The notes beneath the pieces are model-generated. The model was given only the letters and a program-made list of their open reading frames with translations, did no database searches and had not been told where the DNA came from. Shown here piece by piece: positions 1 to 7,037 of a stretch of DNA of 11,600 nucleotides; within the stretch, counting starts at the first letter, position 1, and the number at the start of each line of letters is the position of its first letter. The stretch is from Polaribacter sp. Lineage in GTDB: Bacteria > Bacteroidota > Bacteroidia > Flavobacteriales > Flavobacteriaceae. The stretch is taken from contig JAQWIO010000062.1 in assembly GCA_029248845.1 (NCBI GenBank), forward strand, positions 1 through 11,600. Direction: 5' to 3'. The translations under genes were made by a program, and so were the position numbers.

Positions 1-1222
1 TTTTCAAATGGTTTTAGGATATGTAGTCGGGTATGCCATTATTGGCTTAGTGCTACTTCCACTTTATTATAAGCTGAATTTAACCTCAATTTACACCTAT
101 TTACAAAACAGGTTTGGTGAATACTCCTACAAAACTGGTGCTAGCTTCTTCTTGCTTTCTAGAACAATTGGAGCTGCTTTTAGATTATTTCTAGTGGCGA
201 ATGTATTGCAAATAATCGTCTTTGACGCATATGAAATTCCCTTCTGGCTAACAGTATCCATTACTATTTTATTAATCTGGTTATACACATTTAAAGGAGG
301 AATTAAAACTATTGTTTGGACAGATACGCTACAAACACTTTTTATGTTAATAGCTGTTGGGGTATGTATCTTCACAATTTCTTACGAAATGCAAATCAAT
401 AATTTATTTTCATACCTAGGGAATAACGAATTGTCTAAAACCTTCTTTTTTGATGATGTAAATGCAAGTAATTATTTCTGGAAACAGTTTTTAGCAGGAG
501 CATTTATTGCGGTTGTAATGACTGGTTTAGACCAAGATATGATGCAAAAAAACTTAACATGCAGAAACTTAAAAGATGCTCAAAAAAACATGTTTTGGTT
601 TACCATTGTTTTGGTCATAGTAAACTTCTTCTTTTTAGCTTTAGGAGTTTTATTGACTGATTATGCACAACAAAACGGAATTGATGCTCACAAAGATCAA
701 TTATTTCCAATCATAGCAACTAAAGGAACTTTGGGGTTGGCAACAGCAATCTTTTTTCTATTAGGTTTAATTGCAGCGGCATATTCTAGTGCAGATTCCG
801 CATTAACCTCTTTAACTACCTCTTTTAGTATTGATATTTTAGAAATTGATAAAAAGAAAGATAAAAAAGCACAGGAGAAAACGAGAAAGAAAATCCATAT
901 ACTTTTCTCCTTCATATTAATGACAACTATTCTTATTTTTAAATATTTTATTGCAGATGCAAGTGTCATCGCAAAAATATTCACATTTGCAGGATACACA
1001 TACGGACCTTTATTAGGTCTGTATGCTTTTGGAATGTTTACTAAACACAATGTAAACGATAAAATAGTCCCTATTATTTGCTTAATAGCTCCACTTCTTA
1101 CTTTTGTAATTAGTCATTATTCTAACGAAAAATTAGGTTTTGACTTTGGTTTTTTTGTATTGGTTTTAAATGGTTTTTTAACTTTTATTGGATTATATTT
1201 GTTACAAGAACAACAACAATAA
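1..1222 (+). CDS. Sodium:solute symporter (SSS family), 5'-truncated by the window edge
   Basis: Inner-membrane Na+-coupled transporter of the SSS/SLC5 family; the substrate cannot be told from sequence. The reading frame is open to the left edge, so the ATG at 8 is an internal methionine. About 404 residues are visible, and the missing N-terminal part, probably 60-90 residues, would carry the first one or two helices. Numbering from that Met, the visible part holds about ten strongly hydrophobic segments. It also holds two family hallmarks: a TGLDQDMMQ stretch (about residues 171-179), and the YSSADSALTSLTTSF stretch starting at Y259, whose serines match the TM8 Na2 sodium-site region of the family. 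A charged lysine-rich cytoplasmic loop (residues 280-296) follows that helix, as is common in SSS proteins. The gene ends with TAA and is followed by 108 bases with no gene before pdxH. The family call is firm; sugar, amino-acid or other substrate is unknown. Confidence 0.9.
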   Translation, partial: FQMVLGYVVGYAIIGLVLLPLYYKLNLTSIYTYLQNRFGEYSYKTGASFFLLSRTIGAAFRLFLVANVLQIIVFDAYEIPFWLTVSITILLIWLYTFKGGIKTIVWTDTLQTLFMLIAVGVCIFTISYEMQINNLFSYLGNNELSKTFFFDDVNASNYFWKQFLAGAFIAVVMTGLDQDMMQKNLTCRNLKDAQKNMFWFTIVLVIVNFFFLALGVLLTDYAQQNGIDAHKDQLFPIIATKGTLGLATAIFFLLGLIAAAYSSADSALTSLTTSFSIDILEIDKKKDKKAQEKTRKKIHILFSFILMTTILIFKYFIADASVIAKIFTFAGYTYGPLLGLYAFGMFTKHNVNDKIVPIICLIAPLLTFVISHYSNEKLGFDFGFFVLVLNGFLTFIGLYLLQEQQQ

Positions 1223-1330
1223 TTAGGGGTTTGGTTTTGTACTAAAAAGTAAGTATCACTTATGCGACACCACTATTCCGTTTAAAAAATTAGAAATTCA
1301 ATAGGAATTAGTAATATATTAGTTAAAGAA

Positions 1331-1978
1331 ATGTCAAAAGACTTAAGTAATTACCGAAAATCTTATGAAAAGCAAGAACTTTTAGAAAGTAATTGCCCAA
1401 ACAACCCATTAGAATTATTTAAACATTGGTTTTTAAACGCTGATGAATCTAAGAGTGTAGAGGAAACAAATGCGATGACAATTTCTACCATTGGAAAGGA
1501 CGGATATCCAAAGAGTAGAATTGTATTATTAAAAAAATATTCTGAAGATGGTTTTATTTTTTATACAAATTATACATCAGAAAAAGGAAAAGCAATCGCG
1601 GCTAACAATCATATTTGTTTGTCTTTCTTTTGGCCGGCTTTAGAACAACAAATTATTATCAAAGGAAAAGCAGAATTTCTTCCAAAAGAGATCTCTGATG
1701 AATATTTTAAATCGAGACCTAAAGGAAGTAAATTAGGTGCTTGGGCATCAAATCAAAGCTCAGTAGTAATGTCAAGAGAAGAATTAGGTGCGAATTTAGA
1801 AAATTTTGAAAAAAAATTTAACGAAACTGAAATCCTAAGACCTAAACATTGGGGAGGATATATAGTAAAACCAATTTCTGTTGAGTTTTGGCAAGGAAGA
1901 CCAAACAGAATGCATGACAGAATTAGATATTCTTTGGGACCAGATTTTTCTTGGAAAAGAGAAAGATTAGCGCCATAA
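1331..1978 (+). CDS. pdxH: Pyridoxamine/pyridoxine 5'-phosphate oxidase PdxH
   Basis: FMN-dependent cytosolic enzyme that oxidises PNP or PMP to pyridoxal 5'-phosphate, the last step of B6 synthesis and salvage. The length of 215 residues fits the family (E. coli about 218). The FMN-binding N-terminal half shows SRIVLLK at 62-68 and FYTNYTSEKG at 77-86. It continues with FFWPALEQQI at 99-108 and a KLGAWAS-NQSS stretch at 134-144. The C-terminal PdxH signature is complete at 184-197 (VEFWQGRPNRMHDR). R193 and H195 correspond to the active-site Arg and His of the E. coli enzyme. The protein ends in the usual RLAP. The ATG at 1331 sits after an A-rich leader (TTAAAGAA) without a Shine-Dalgarno, normal for Bacteroidota. 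The gene stands 108 bases from the symporter and 34 bases before sixA, so it may lead a small plus-strand operon. I saw no regulatory motif. Confidence 0.97.
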   Translation: MSKDLSNYRKSYEKQELLESNCPNNPLELFKHWFLNADESKSVEETNAMTISTIGKDGYPKSRIVLLKKYSEDGFIFYTNYTSEKGKAIAANNHICLSFFWPALEQQIIIKGKAEFLPKEISDEYFKSRPKGSKLGAWASNQSSVVMSREELGANLENFEKKFNETEILRPKHWGGYIVKPISVEFWQGRPNRMHDRIRYSLGPDFSWKRERLAP

Positions 1979-2012
1979 ATTTTTATATTTACCATTGAAC
2001 AATTAAAATTGG

Positions 2013-2501
2013 ATGAAAACTTTATATATCGTTAGACATGCAAAATCTTCTTGGGAATATTCTGGGATAAAAGATATAGACAGACCTTTAAAAAAAAGGG
2101 GTATAAAAGATGCGCATTTAATGTCTAAATTCTTGTTTAAAAAAATTAATCGACCAGATGTTTTTGTTTCCAGTAGTGCAAATAGAGCGCTTCATACGTC
2201 AGTCATTTTTTGTGAAAATTTTCAGTATCCTTTATCGAACCTTCAAATAAAAAAACAGTTATATAGCTTTAGTGATGGTTATTTAGTGAAAACCGTAAAT
2301 GCATTAGATGACGGTTTTAACTCAGCAATTATTTTTAGTCACGATCATGGGATTAACACTTTTGTAAATAAGTTTGGAAGTACACCTATATCTCATGTAT
2401 CTACTTGTGGTATTGTAGGTATTCAGTTCGATGAAAAACATTGGAAAAACATTAAAAAAGGGAAAACTTTCATGGTAGAGTTTCCTAAAAATCATAAATA
2501 G
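2013..2501 (+). CDS. sixA: SixA-type histidine phosphatase family protein
   Basis: Small cytosolic member of the histidine phosphatase (phosphoglycerate-mutase-like) superfamily. E. coli SixA removes phosphate from phosphohistidine on signalling/PTS domains; here the substrate is unproven. At 162 residues it has the short, lid-less SixA architecture. The catalytic RHA motif is at residues 8-10, with H9 the phospho-acceptor. The SSSANRALHT stretch at 53-62 supplies the second Arg (R58). The second catalytic His lies in FSHDHGIN, with H110 the likely residue. This segment replaces the more usual GHNPG, a mild deviation. The start ATG is 34 bases after pdxH and gives the family's standard MKTLYIVRHAK beginning. 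The Ppx/GppA gene starts 6 bases after the stop, so the two are very likely translated from one message. This pairing suggests phosphate or signalling metabolism, but no polyphosphate kinase is visible here. Confidence 0.88.
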   Translation: MKTLYIVRHAKSSWEYSGIKDIDRPLKKRGIKDAHLMSKFLFKKINRPDVFVSSSANRALHTSVIFCENFQYPLSNLQIKKQLYSFSDGYLVKTVNALDDGFNSAIIFSHDHGINTFVNKFGSTPISHVSTCGIVGIQFDEKHWKNIKKGKTFMVEFPKNHK

Positions 2502-2507
2502 AATAGT

Positions 2508-3404
2508 TTGTTAGAAATTAAAAAATACGGTGCTATCGATATTGGTTCAAATGCTATTAGACTTCTTATATCTAATGTCATTGTCTCTGATGACAAAGAG
2601 CCTAAATTTAAAAAATCTTCATTAGTTCGTGTTCCAATTCGTTTAGGAGCAGATGCTTTTACTAGTGGAGTTATTAGTAAACAAAACGTCAAAAGAATGG
2701 TTGATGCCATAGAGGCTTTTAAATTATTAATGACCGTACATGGAGTTAAAACATATAAAGCTTGTGCAACTTCTGCAATGAGAGAAGCTAAAAACGGGAT
2801 TGAAATTGTAGAAAAAATAAAGGTTCAGACAGGCGTTAAAATCGATATTATTGGAGGAAAAGAGGAAGCTGCTATTATTTCTTCTACAGACTTAAATCAA
2901 TTAATAGAAGGAAATCATTCTTATTTGTATGTTGATGTTGGTGGTGGTAGTACAGAAATTACAATATTTACTCAAGGAAAAATAATTACTTCTAAATCCT
3001 TTAAAATAGGGACTGTTCGTTTGCTAAATAATAAAAAATCTATCAACAAAGAAATTTTTTCCAATGTAGAAAAATGGGTTAAAAAAAATACATCTGATTT
3101 AAAAAAAGTATCATTAATAGGTTCTGGAGGTAACATAAATAAATTATTTAAAATGTCTGGTAGAACTGAAGGCAAACCTATTTCATATATCTATTTGAAT
3201 GCACAATACCAGTTTTTAAAACAAATGTCATTTGATGAAAGGGTGTCTGAACTGAGCCTAAACCCTGATAGAGCTGATGTAATTATACCTGCAACAAAAA
3301 TTTATTTATCTACCATGAAATGGAGTGGAGCTAGAAAAATATATGTTCCTAAAATAGGCCTTTCTGATGGAATTATTAAAAGCTTATTTTATAATAAATT
3401 GTAA
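2508..3404 (+). CDS. Ppx/GppA phosphatase family protein (exopolyphosphatase-like), TTG start
   Basis: ASKHA-fold phosphatase that in characterised relatives hydrolyses polyphosphate from the chain end and/or pppGpp to ppGpp; the actual substrate is unproven. The 298 residues cover just the two-domain catalytic core; the C-terminal HD-like extension of E. coli Ppx/GppA is absent, as in short exopolyphosphatases. Motifs in order: AIDIGSNAIRLL at 9-20 (first phosphate loop), GGKEEA at 116-121 with the expected catalytic Glu region, YVDVGGGSTEI at 141-151 (second phosphate loop), LIGSGGN at 203-209, LNPDRADVI at 251-259, and GLSDG at 284-288. The start is TTG: the frame has a stop only two codons upstream (the sixA TAG), and no ATG/GTG occurs before the IDIGSN motif. 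It lies 6 bases after sixA, indicating co-translation. It converges with menE. Confidence 0.9.
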   Translation: MLEIKKYGAIDIGSNAIRLLISNVIVSDDKEPKFKKSSLVRVPIRLGADAFTSGVISKQNVKRMVDAIEAFKLLMTVHGVKTYKACATSAMREAKNGIEIVEKIKVQTGVKIDIIGGKEEAAIISSTDLNQLIEGNHSYLYVDVGGGSTEITIFTQGKIITSKSFKIGTVRLLNNKKSINKEIFSNVEKWVKKNTSDLKKVSLIGSGGNINKLFKMSGRTEGKPISYIYLNAQYQFLKQMSFDERVSELSLNPDRADVIIPATKIYLSTMKWSGARKIYVPKIGLSDGIIKSLFYNKL

Positions 3405-3409
3405 AATAA
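3384..3409. terminator. A/T-only inverted repeat at the convergent gene junction (possible weak bidirectional terminator)
   Basis: TTATTTTA at 3384-3391 is exactly complementary to TAAAATAA at 3402-3409. The stem extends inward by one T-G wobble and two A-T pairs, leaving a loop of about 4 bases. It spans the stop codon of the Ppx/GppA gene and sits 37 bases from the menE stop, where terminators for both strands would be expected. However, the stem has no G-C pair and no clean T-run follows it, so it would be weak. In DNA this AT-rich such repeats arise by chance. Confidence 0.25.
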
Positions 3410-3446
3410 CGGCTACTAATTACAAAAACTCTTACACCAAAATAAG

Positions 3447-4502
3447 TTATAAACGAATCAAATTTAGCGTCTTAGTGCGTTGTATTTTTCTAGTTTCAGT
3501 CTCTACAAATTCATCTACAAAATAAATTTCTTTAGGAATTTCAAATTTAGACAAACTTACATTTGTTGTATTAATGTTCTGAGGCTTTCCTTCAACAACT
3601 AAAATCAATTTTTCTCCCAATTTAGAATCAGAAATTCCAGCAACAAAAAAACGAGATGTTATAATTTTTGCTAGTTTTTCTTCTATTTTCTCTGGATGTA
3701 GTTTTACACCTCCAGAATTTATTACAGTATCAAACCGACCCATCCACTCGAATTGAGTATCTGATACTAAAGAGACAATATCATTGGTGAAAATAATTTT
3801 GTTTAAAACTTTTGGTGCATTTATCACTAAACAATCCCTTTGATCTTTATAAATATCTATATTAGGTAATACTTTATAATAAGAGTTTTCTGCTTGACTC
3901 GAATTTATTTTTTTAAAATTATTTAGCTTTTTAACGGCAATATGAGTTATTGTTTCAGTCATTCCATACGTTGCAAAAACATCACAAGTAGAATGTTGAA
4001 TTTTCTGCTGTAATTTTGAAGAAACAACGCCTCCCCCAACAATTAAAGTCTTTATTAAATTCAAAGAATTAATTGAATATTCTAATTGCAATGGTACCAT
4101 TGCCGAAAAATCATACTTTTTTTCAAGGTCTTTTAAGGGATGTATATCTGGATGGACAACATCTAAATGCCAACCTAAACTTAATGCTCTAATGAACATC
4201 ATTTTACCTGCAATATAGTTTACTGACAAACATAATAATGCAGACGTATTTTCTTTTAAATCAAAATAGTTTCCCGTAGCACAAGCAGAATTTATCATGT
4301 GCTGTTTTTGCAACTTAATTTCTTTAGGAACCCCAGTAGAACCTGAAGTTTCTATGATCATAAAATCATCGTTAGAAAACCAACTTTGTAAAAAAAGATG
4401 AATTTCAGAGGACAAATCTAAAGCATAAATTAATAATTCTGTATTCGAAGAGAATGAAATCCCGTTTAATTTAAAATTTTTGTGAAGATGAGATCGTTTC
4501 AT
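3447..4502 (-). CDS. menE: o-Succinylbenzoate-CoA ligase MenE (short form)
   Basis: Acyl-adenylate-forming (ANL superfamily) cytosolic enzyme that activates o-succinylbenzoate to OSB-CoA for menaquinone synthesis. Core motifs seen: the A3 phosphate loop TSGSTGVPK at 52-60, NYIAGKMM at 95-102, FATYGMTET at 176-184, GRFDTVINSGGVKLHPEKIEE at 255-275, and the C-terminal catalytic Lys in TRKIQRTK (K339). The length of 351 residues is about 100 shorter than E. coli MenE (about 451). The shortfall is N-terminal: A3 begins around residue 52 rather than near 140-150. The start cannot be moved upstream because the frame meets a TGA six codons earlier. The ATG overlaps the stop of the CPBP gene by 4 bases (ATGA), implying translational coupling. 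It is the last gene of the minus-strand block. A general acyl-CoA ligase is possible in isolation, but menC and menA nearby make MenE the best call. Confidence 0.9.
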   Translation of the reverse strand: MKRSHLHKNFKLNGISFSSNTELLIYALDLSSEIHLFLQSWFSNDDFMIIETSGSTGVPKEIKLQKQHMINSACATGNYFDLKENTSALLCLSVNYIAGKMMFIRALSLGWHLDVVHPDIHPLKDLEKKYDFSAMVPLQLEYSINSLNLIKTLIVGGGVVSSKLQQKIQHSTCDVFATYGMTETITHIAVKKLNNFKKINSSQAENSYYKVLPNIDIYKDQRDCLVINAPKVLNKIIFTNDIVSLVSDTQFEWMGRFDTVINSGGVKLHPEKIEEKLAKIITSRFFVAGISDSKLGEKLILVVEGKPQNINTTNVSLSKFEIPKEIYFVDEFVETETRKIQRTKTLNLIRL

Positions 4503-5464
4503 TTTTTTAAAATTCTGTCATTTTCGTCAAAAGTATCGGCTTGATAAATCTTTCCAGTCAGTTTCTCCACCCAATTATTCCATCCATATTTTTTTGAGAA
4601 AACAACTAAGAGTATAGGATATAAAACCAATACAGGAAAAAACATTTCCCATCCAACAGAGGGCTCTGAAATATCAACATAAAGGGCATCAGTCTGAAAA
4701 ACTGTCCAATTTGTAGTAACAAAAAAAGCAGCTATAATATTATTAACAGCGTGTAAACCAAGAGTAAGCTCAGTTCCTTCATCCATCAGGGTAGTTATTC
4801 CGTAAAAGAGGCCTGTACCGATATAGAAAACCATAGACACAGGTCCTAATTTCTCAACTTCTGGGTTCGCTCCATGGAGTAAGCCAAAACAAGCAGAGGT
4901 TAGTAGTAATGGAAACCATCTGTTTTTAACTAAAATCCCCAAACCTTGCATAAAATATCCTCTAAATAAAAGCTCTTCAAAAGAGGTCTGAAGGGGTAAA
5001 AACAGAAAAGAAACTAGTATCAACGTAAAAAAAGGAATCGGATTAAAGTTCCAAACATAATTTTCAGGCGATAAAAAAATTTCGAGAATAATTACTAGTA
5101 GAGCAATAATTCCCCAAGAAATAAAACCAAACCAAAATCGTTTAAAATCAACTGACTTTCTGCTAGTAACCAATGATGTAAAAGTTCTCTTATGTATAAA
5201 TTTAACACCTAAAATAAGTGCAATTAAACCAAATATAAAAGTAAGAAGCATTAAAAAAAGAAAGAGATTTTTGTCTATTCCTAAAGTCATAAAGTTATCT
5301 TTAATAACTGCCTCTAATTCAGTCATATTAGCAGAATACCTGATCGCAACTCCTAATAGAGGTAGTATGCCTATAAACTGCCAGCCAATAAAAATTAATA
5401 CTATTGTAAAAACCCAATAGTACCATTCGTTATTTCCTTTGTACGCCTGCTGTATGTAATTCAT
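4499..5464 (-). CDS. CPBP-family intramembrane metalloprotease (CAAX/ABI type)
   Basis: Polytopic membrane protein of 321 residues in the CPBP (CAAX protease and bacteriocin-processing, Abi) family. All active-site motifs are present: EELLFR at 163-168 (E163, E164, R168), the second-motif histidine in GLLHGANPE (H197), and the HAVNN motif at 238-242 (H238, N242). About eight hydrophobic segments are visible, among them residues 17-42, 68-90, 113-131, 143-160, 183-195, 209-226, 236-250 and 274-291. The motifs are intact, so an active glutamate-type intramembrane protease is plausible; the substrate is unknown. It starts 2 bases after menC and overlaps menE by 4 bases, so it is made with the menaquinone enzymes. 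Whether it serves menaquinone metabolism, for example by processing a membrane protein, cannot be told from sequence. Confidence 0.9.
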   Translation of the reverse strand: MNYIQQAYKGNNEWYYWVFTIVLIFIGWQFIGILPLLGVAIRYSANMTELEAVIKDNFMTLGIDKNLFLFLMLLTFIFGLIALILGVKFIHKRTFTSLVTSRKSVDFKRFWFGFISWGIIALLVIILEIFLSPENYVWNFNPIPFFTLILVSFLFLPLQTSFEELLFRGYFMQGLGILVKNRWFPLLLTSACFGLLHGANPEVEKLGPVSMVFYIGTGLFYGITTLMDEGTELTLGLHAVNNIIAAFFVTTNWTVFQTDALYVDISEPSVGWEMFFPVLVLYPILLVVFSKKYGWNNWVEKLTGKIYQADTFDENDRILKK

Positions 5465-5466
5465 AT

Positions 5467-6504
5467 TTATATATTAAATTTCCAGGATTTTTCTGGATGA
5501 TATTTTAGAGTTCCATTCTTTATCGCAAGTGGACTTACAAAATTATTCGAAAATAAACCACCGGTACCTAATCCTTGTGGTAAACTACTATTTAGAGTAT
5601 GGGTAAACTGCGCAATTGCATTTAAACCAATATTACTCTCTAATGCTGAAGTTATCCACCACCCACAATTATTTTGTTGTGCCAATTGAATCCATTCTGT
5701 GCTTCCCTGAAAACCACCAACTAAACTTGGTTTTAAAATGATATACTGGGGGTTTATTGTTGCCAATAATTTCTTTTTTTCTTGTAAAGAAAATACGCCA
5801 ATTAATTCTTCATCTAAAGCAATAGGTAAAGGCGATTTTAAACACAATGTTGCCATTTCTTGAACTTGACCTTGCATGATTGGTTGTTCGATAGAATGGA
5901 TCTCTAATTCTGATAATTTTTTTAATTTCTCTAGAGCATTCTTTGGATTAAAAGCTCCATTCGCGTCTGCTCTTAATTCGATTTCCTGAGATGAAAATTC
6001 ATTTCTAATAGTTCTTAACAACTCAATTTCTGCCTCAAAGTCTATCGCTCCAATTTTCATTTTGATACATGAAAAACCAGTTTCTATTTTATCTTTAATT
6101 TGATTTTTCATGAACTCCTTATCCCCCATCCAAACTAGACCGTTTATTGGAATTACTTTTTTCCCCTCTGTAAACAAGGAAGGAAACAATTCAAATGGGG
6201 TTTCGCTTCTAAGAGACAAAAAAGCTTGCTCTATACCAAATTGTATAGAAGGAAAGTTACAAAGTTCTTTTAATAAAAAGTCCAAACCTCTTGAAATATT
6301 TGCACAAACCCACATGAGTTTATTTTCATAATTATAAACGTCATCTATACTTAAGCCTCTAAATAATCCCGTCTCTCCAATTCCGAGTTTACCGTTTTCT
6401 TCTAAAATAAAAAACCAAGTTTCTTTTGTCTTTAGGATTCCGCGTGATGTTCCACTTGGATTTTTAAAATTTAGGAGGTATTTTTTATAAGTAGCTTTGA
6501 TCAA
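5467..6504 (-). CDS. menC: o-Succinylbenzoate synthase MenC, TTG start
   Basis: Enolase-superfamily cytosolic enzyme that dehydrates SHCHC to o-succinylbenzoate in menaquinone synthesis. It has 345 residues with an enolase N-terminal capping domain (about 1-110) followed by the TIM-like barrel. Catalytic residues are all visible: KMK at 148-150 (general-acid/base lysines), D180 in RADANGAF, E206 in IEQPI and D231 in ALDEE as metal ligands, and K258 in ILKPSLVGG as the opposite lysine. The start codon is TTG at 6504-6502: the resulting MIKATYKKYLLNFKNPSGTSRG beginning looks like the family N-terminus, and there is no suitable ATG. That TTG overlaps the TGA of the SRPBCC gene (TTGA), so translation is probably coupled. 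The related dipeptide epimerases share the fold, but neighbouring menA and menE favour MenC. Confidence 0.93.
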   Translation of the reverse strand: MIKATYKKYLLNFKNPSGTSRGILKTKETWFFILEENGKLGIGETGLFRGLSIDDVYNYENKLMWVCANISRGLDFLLKELCNFPSIQFGIEQAFLSLRSETPFELFPSLFTEGKKVIPINGLVWMGDKEFMKNQIKDKIETGFSCIKMKIGAIDFEAEIELLRTIRNEFSSQEIELRADANGAFNPKNALEKLKKLSELEIHSIEQPIMQGQVQEMATLCLKSPLPIALDEELIGVFSLQEKKKLLATINPQYIILKPSLVGGFQGSTEWIQLAQQNNCGWWITSALESNIGLNAIAQFTHTLNSSLPQGLGTGGLFSNNFVSPLAIKNGTLKYHPEKSWKFNI

Positions 6505-7028
6505 CTTTTTGGTTCTTTTTTTTCAATAAGTTCTTTAAAATTATTCAAATATGCTTGGTCTTGCTCTTGAAGTGTACCTTTGAAATATGGATACAAACAA
6601 GCCATTATATAAGATTCACTTTGAAAACTTGTGTTTAGAGTGATCATGGTAACTCCTTTTTGTTCTTTAAAAAGGTAGTCATTTCTCTTTAACATATTTT
6701 CTGCATCAAAGAATAAGGTAACTTTTTCATTTTTTACATAGGCTAAAATTTTTTCTGTCATTGTAATTTCTTGCCCATGATTATCAACAATAACTTTATA
6801 AATACTTCCAATCTTTCCAGGGTTCTCTTTAACTACTTCAATAGAATTTAGCTCTGGAATCCAATATTTTCTATTTTCTAAATTATTAAACGAATAAAAA
6901 ACTTCATCAATAGATTCGTTTACGAAAACTTGTGAGCTATAATTTGTTTCTTTTATCAGTAGGCCTGTAAGAAAAAAAACAAAAACAAGAGCTGAGATAA
7001 TTCCTAAAATTATTTTAATAATTTTCAT
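6501..7028 (-). CDS. Membrane-anchored SRPBCC (START/polyketide-cyclase-like) protein
   Basis: A 175-residue protein with one N-terminal hydrophobic segment (about residues 4-24) preceded by lysines. This is either a signal anchor or an uncleaved signal peptide; no lipobox is evident. The rest reads as an SRPBCC/START-like ligand-binding fold: a strand beginning YSSQVFVNESIDEVFYSFNN (about 30-49), an NRKYWIPELNSIE stretch, alternating beta strands, and a C-terminal amphipathic helix (about 150-170). Proteins of this fold bind hydrophobic ligands and include the quinone-binding Coq10 group; no catalytic residue can be assigned. It lies 9 bases after menA and overlaps menC by 4 bases, so it is a fixed part of the men unit. 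A role in handling menaquinone or a precursor is a guess from location, not shown by sequence. Confidence 0.8.
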   Translation of the reverse strand: MKIIKIILGIISALVFVFFLTGLLIKETNYSSQVFVNESIDEVFYSFNNLENRKYWIPELNSIEVVKENPGKIGSIYKVIVDNHGQEITMTEKILAYVKNEKVTLFFDAENMLKRNDYLFKEQKGVTMITLNTSFQSESYIMACLYPYFKGTLQEQDQAYLNNFKELIEKKEPKS

Positions 7029-7037
7029 ACTTATATT

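Noticed and set aside
697..1050. Minus-strand open frame of 117 codons inside the symporter gene
   Set aside because: It lies wholly opposite conserved SSS family sequence and its translation shows no domain; it is a shadow frame. The same holds for the other opposite-strand frames inside genes, for example 9114-9347 and 10444-10719.
1250..1262. Small hairpin TAAGT-ATC-ACTTA between the symporter gene and pdxH
   Set aside because: The stem is only 5 pairs with a 3-base loop and no T-run follows; it is too weak for a terminator or riboswitch call. Nothing else stood out in this 108-base gap.
1984..1991. TATATTTA upstream of sixA as a Bacteroidota TAnnTTTG-type -7 promoter element
   Set aside because: The last base is wrong and no TTTG/TTG -33 element lies at the proper distance (the nearest TTGG is about 30 bases away). 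Such matches are common in AT-rich DNA.
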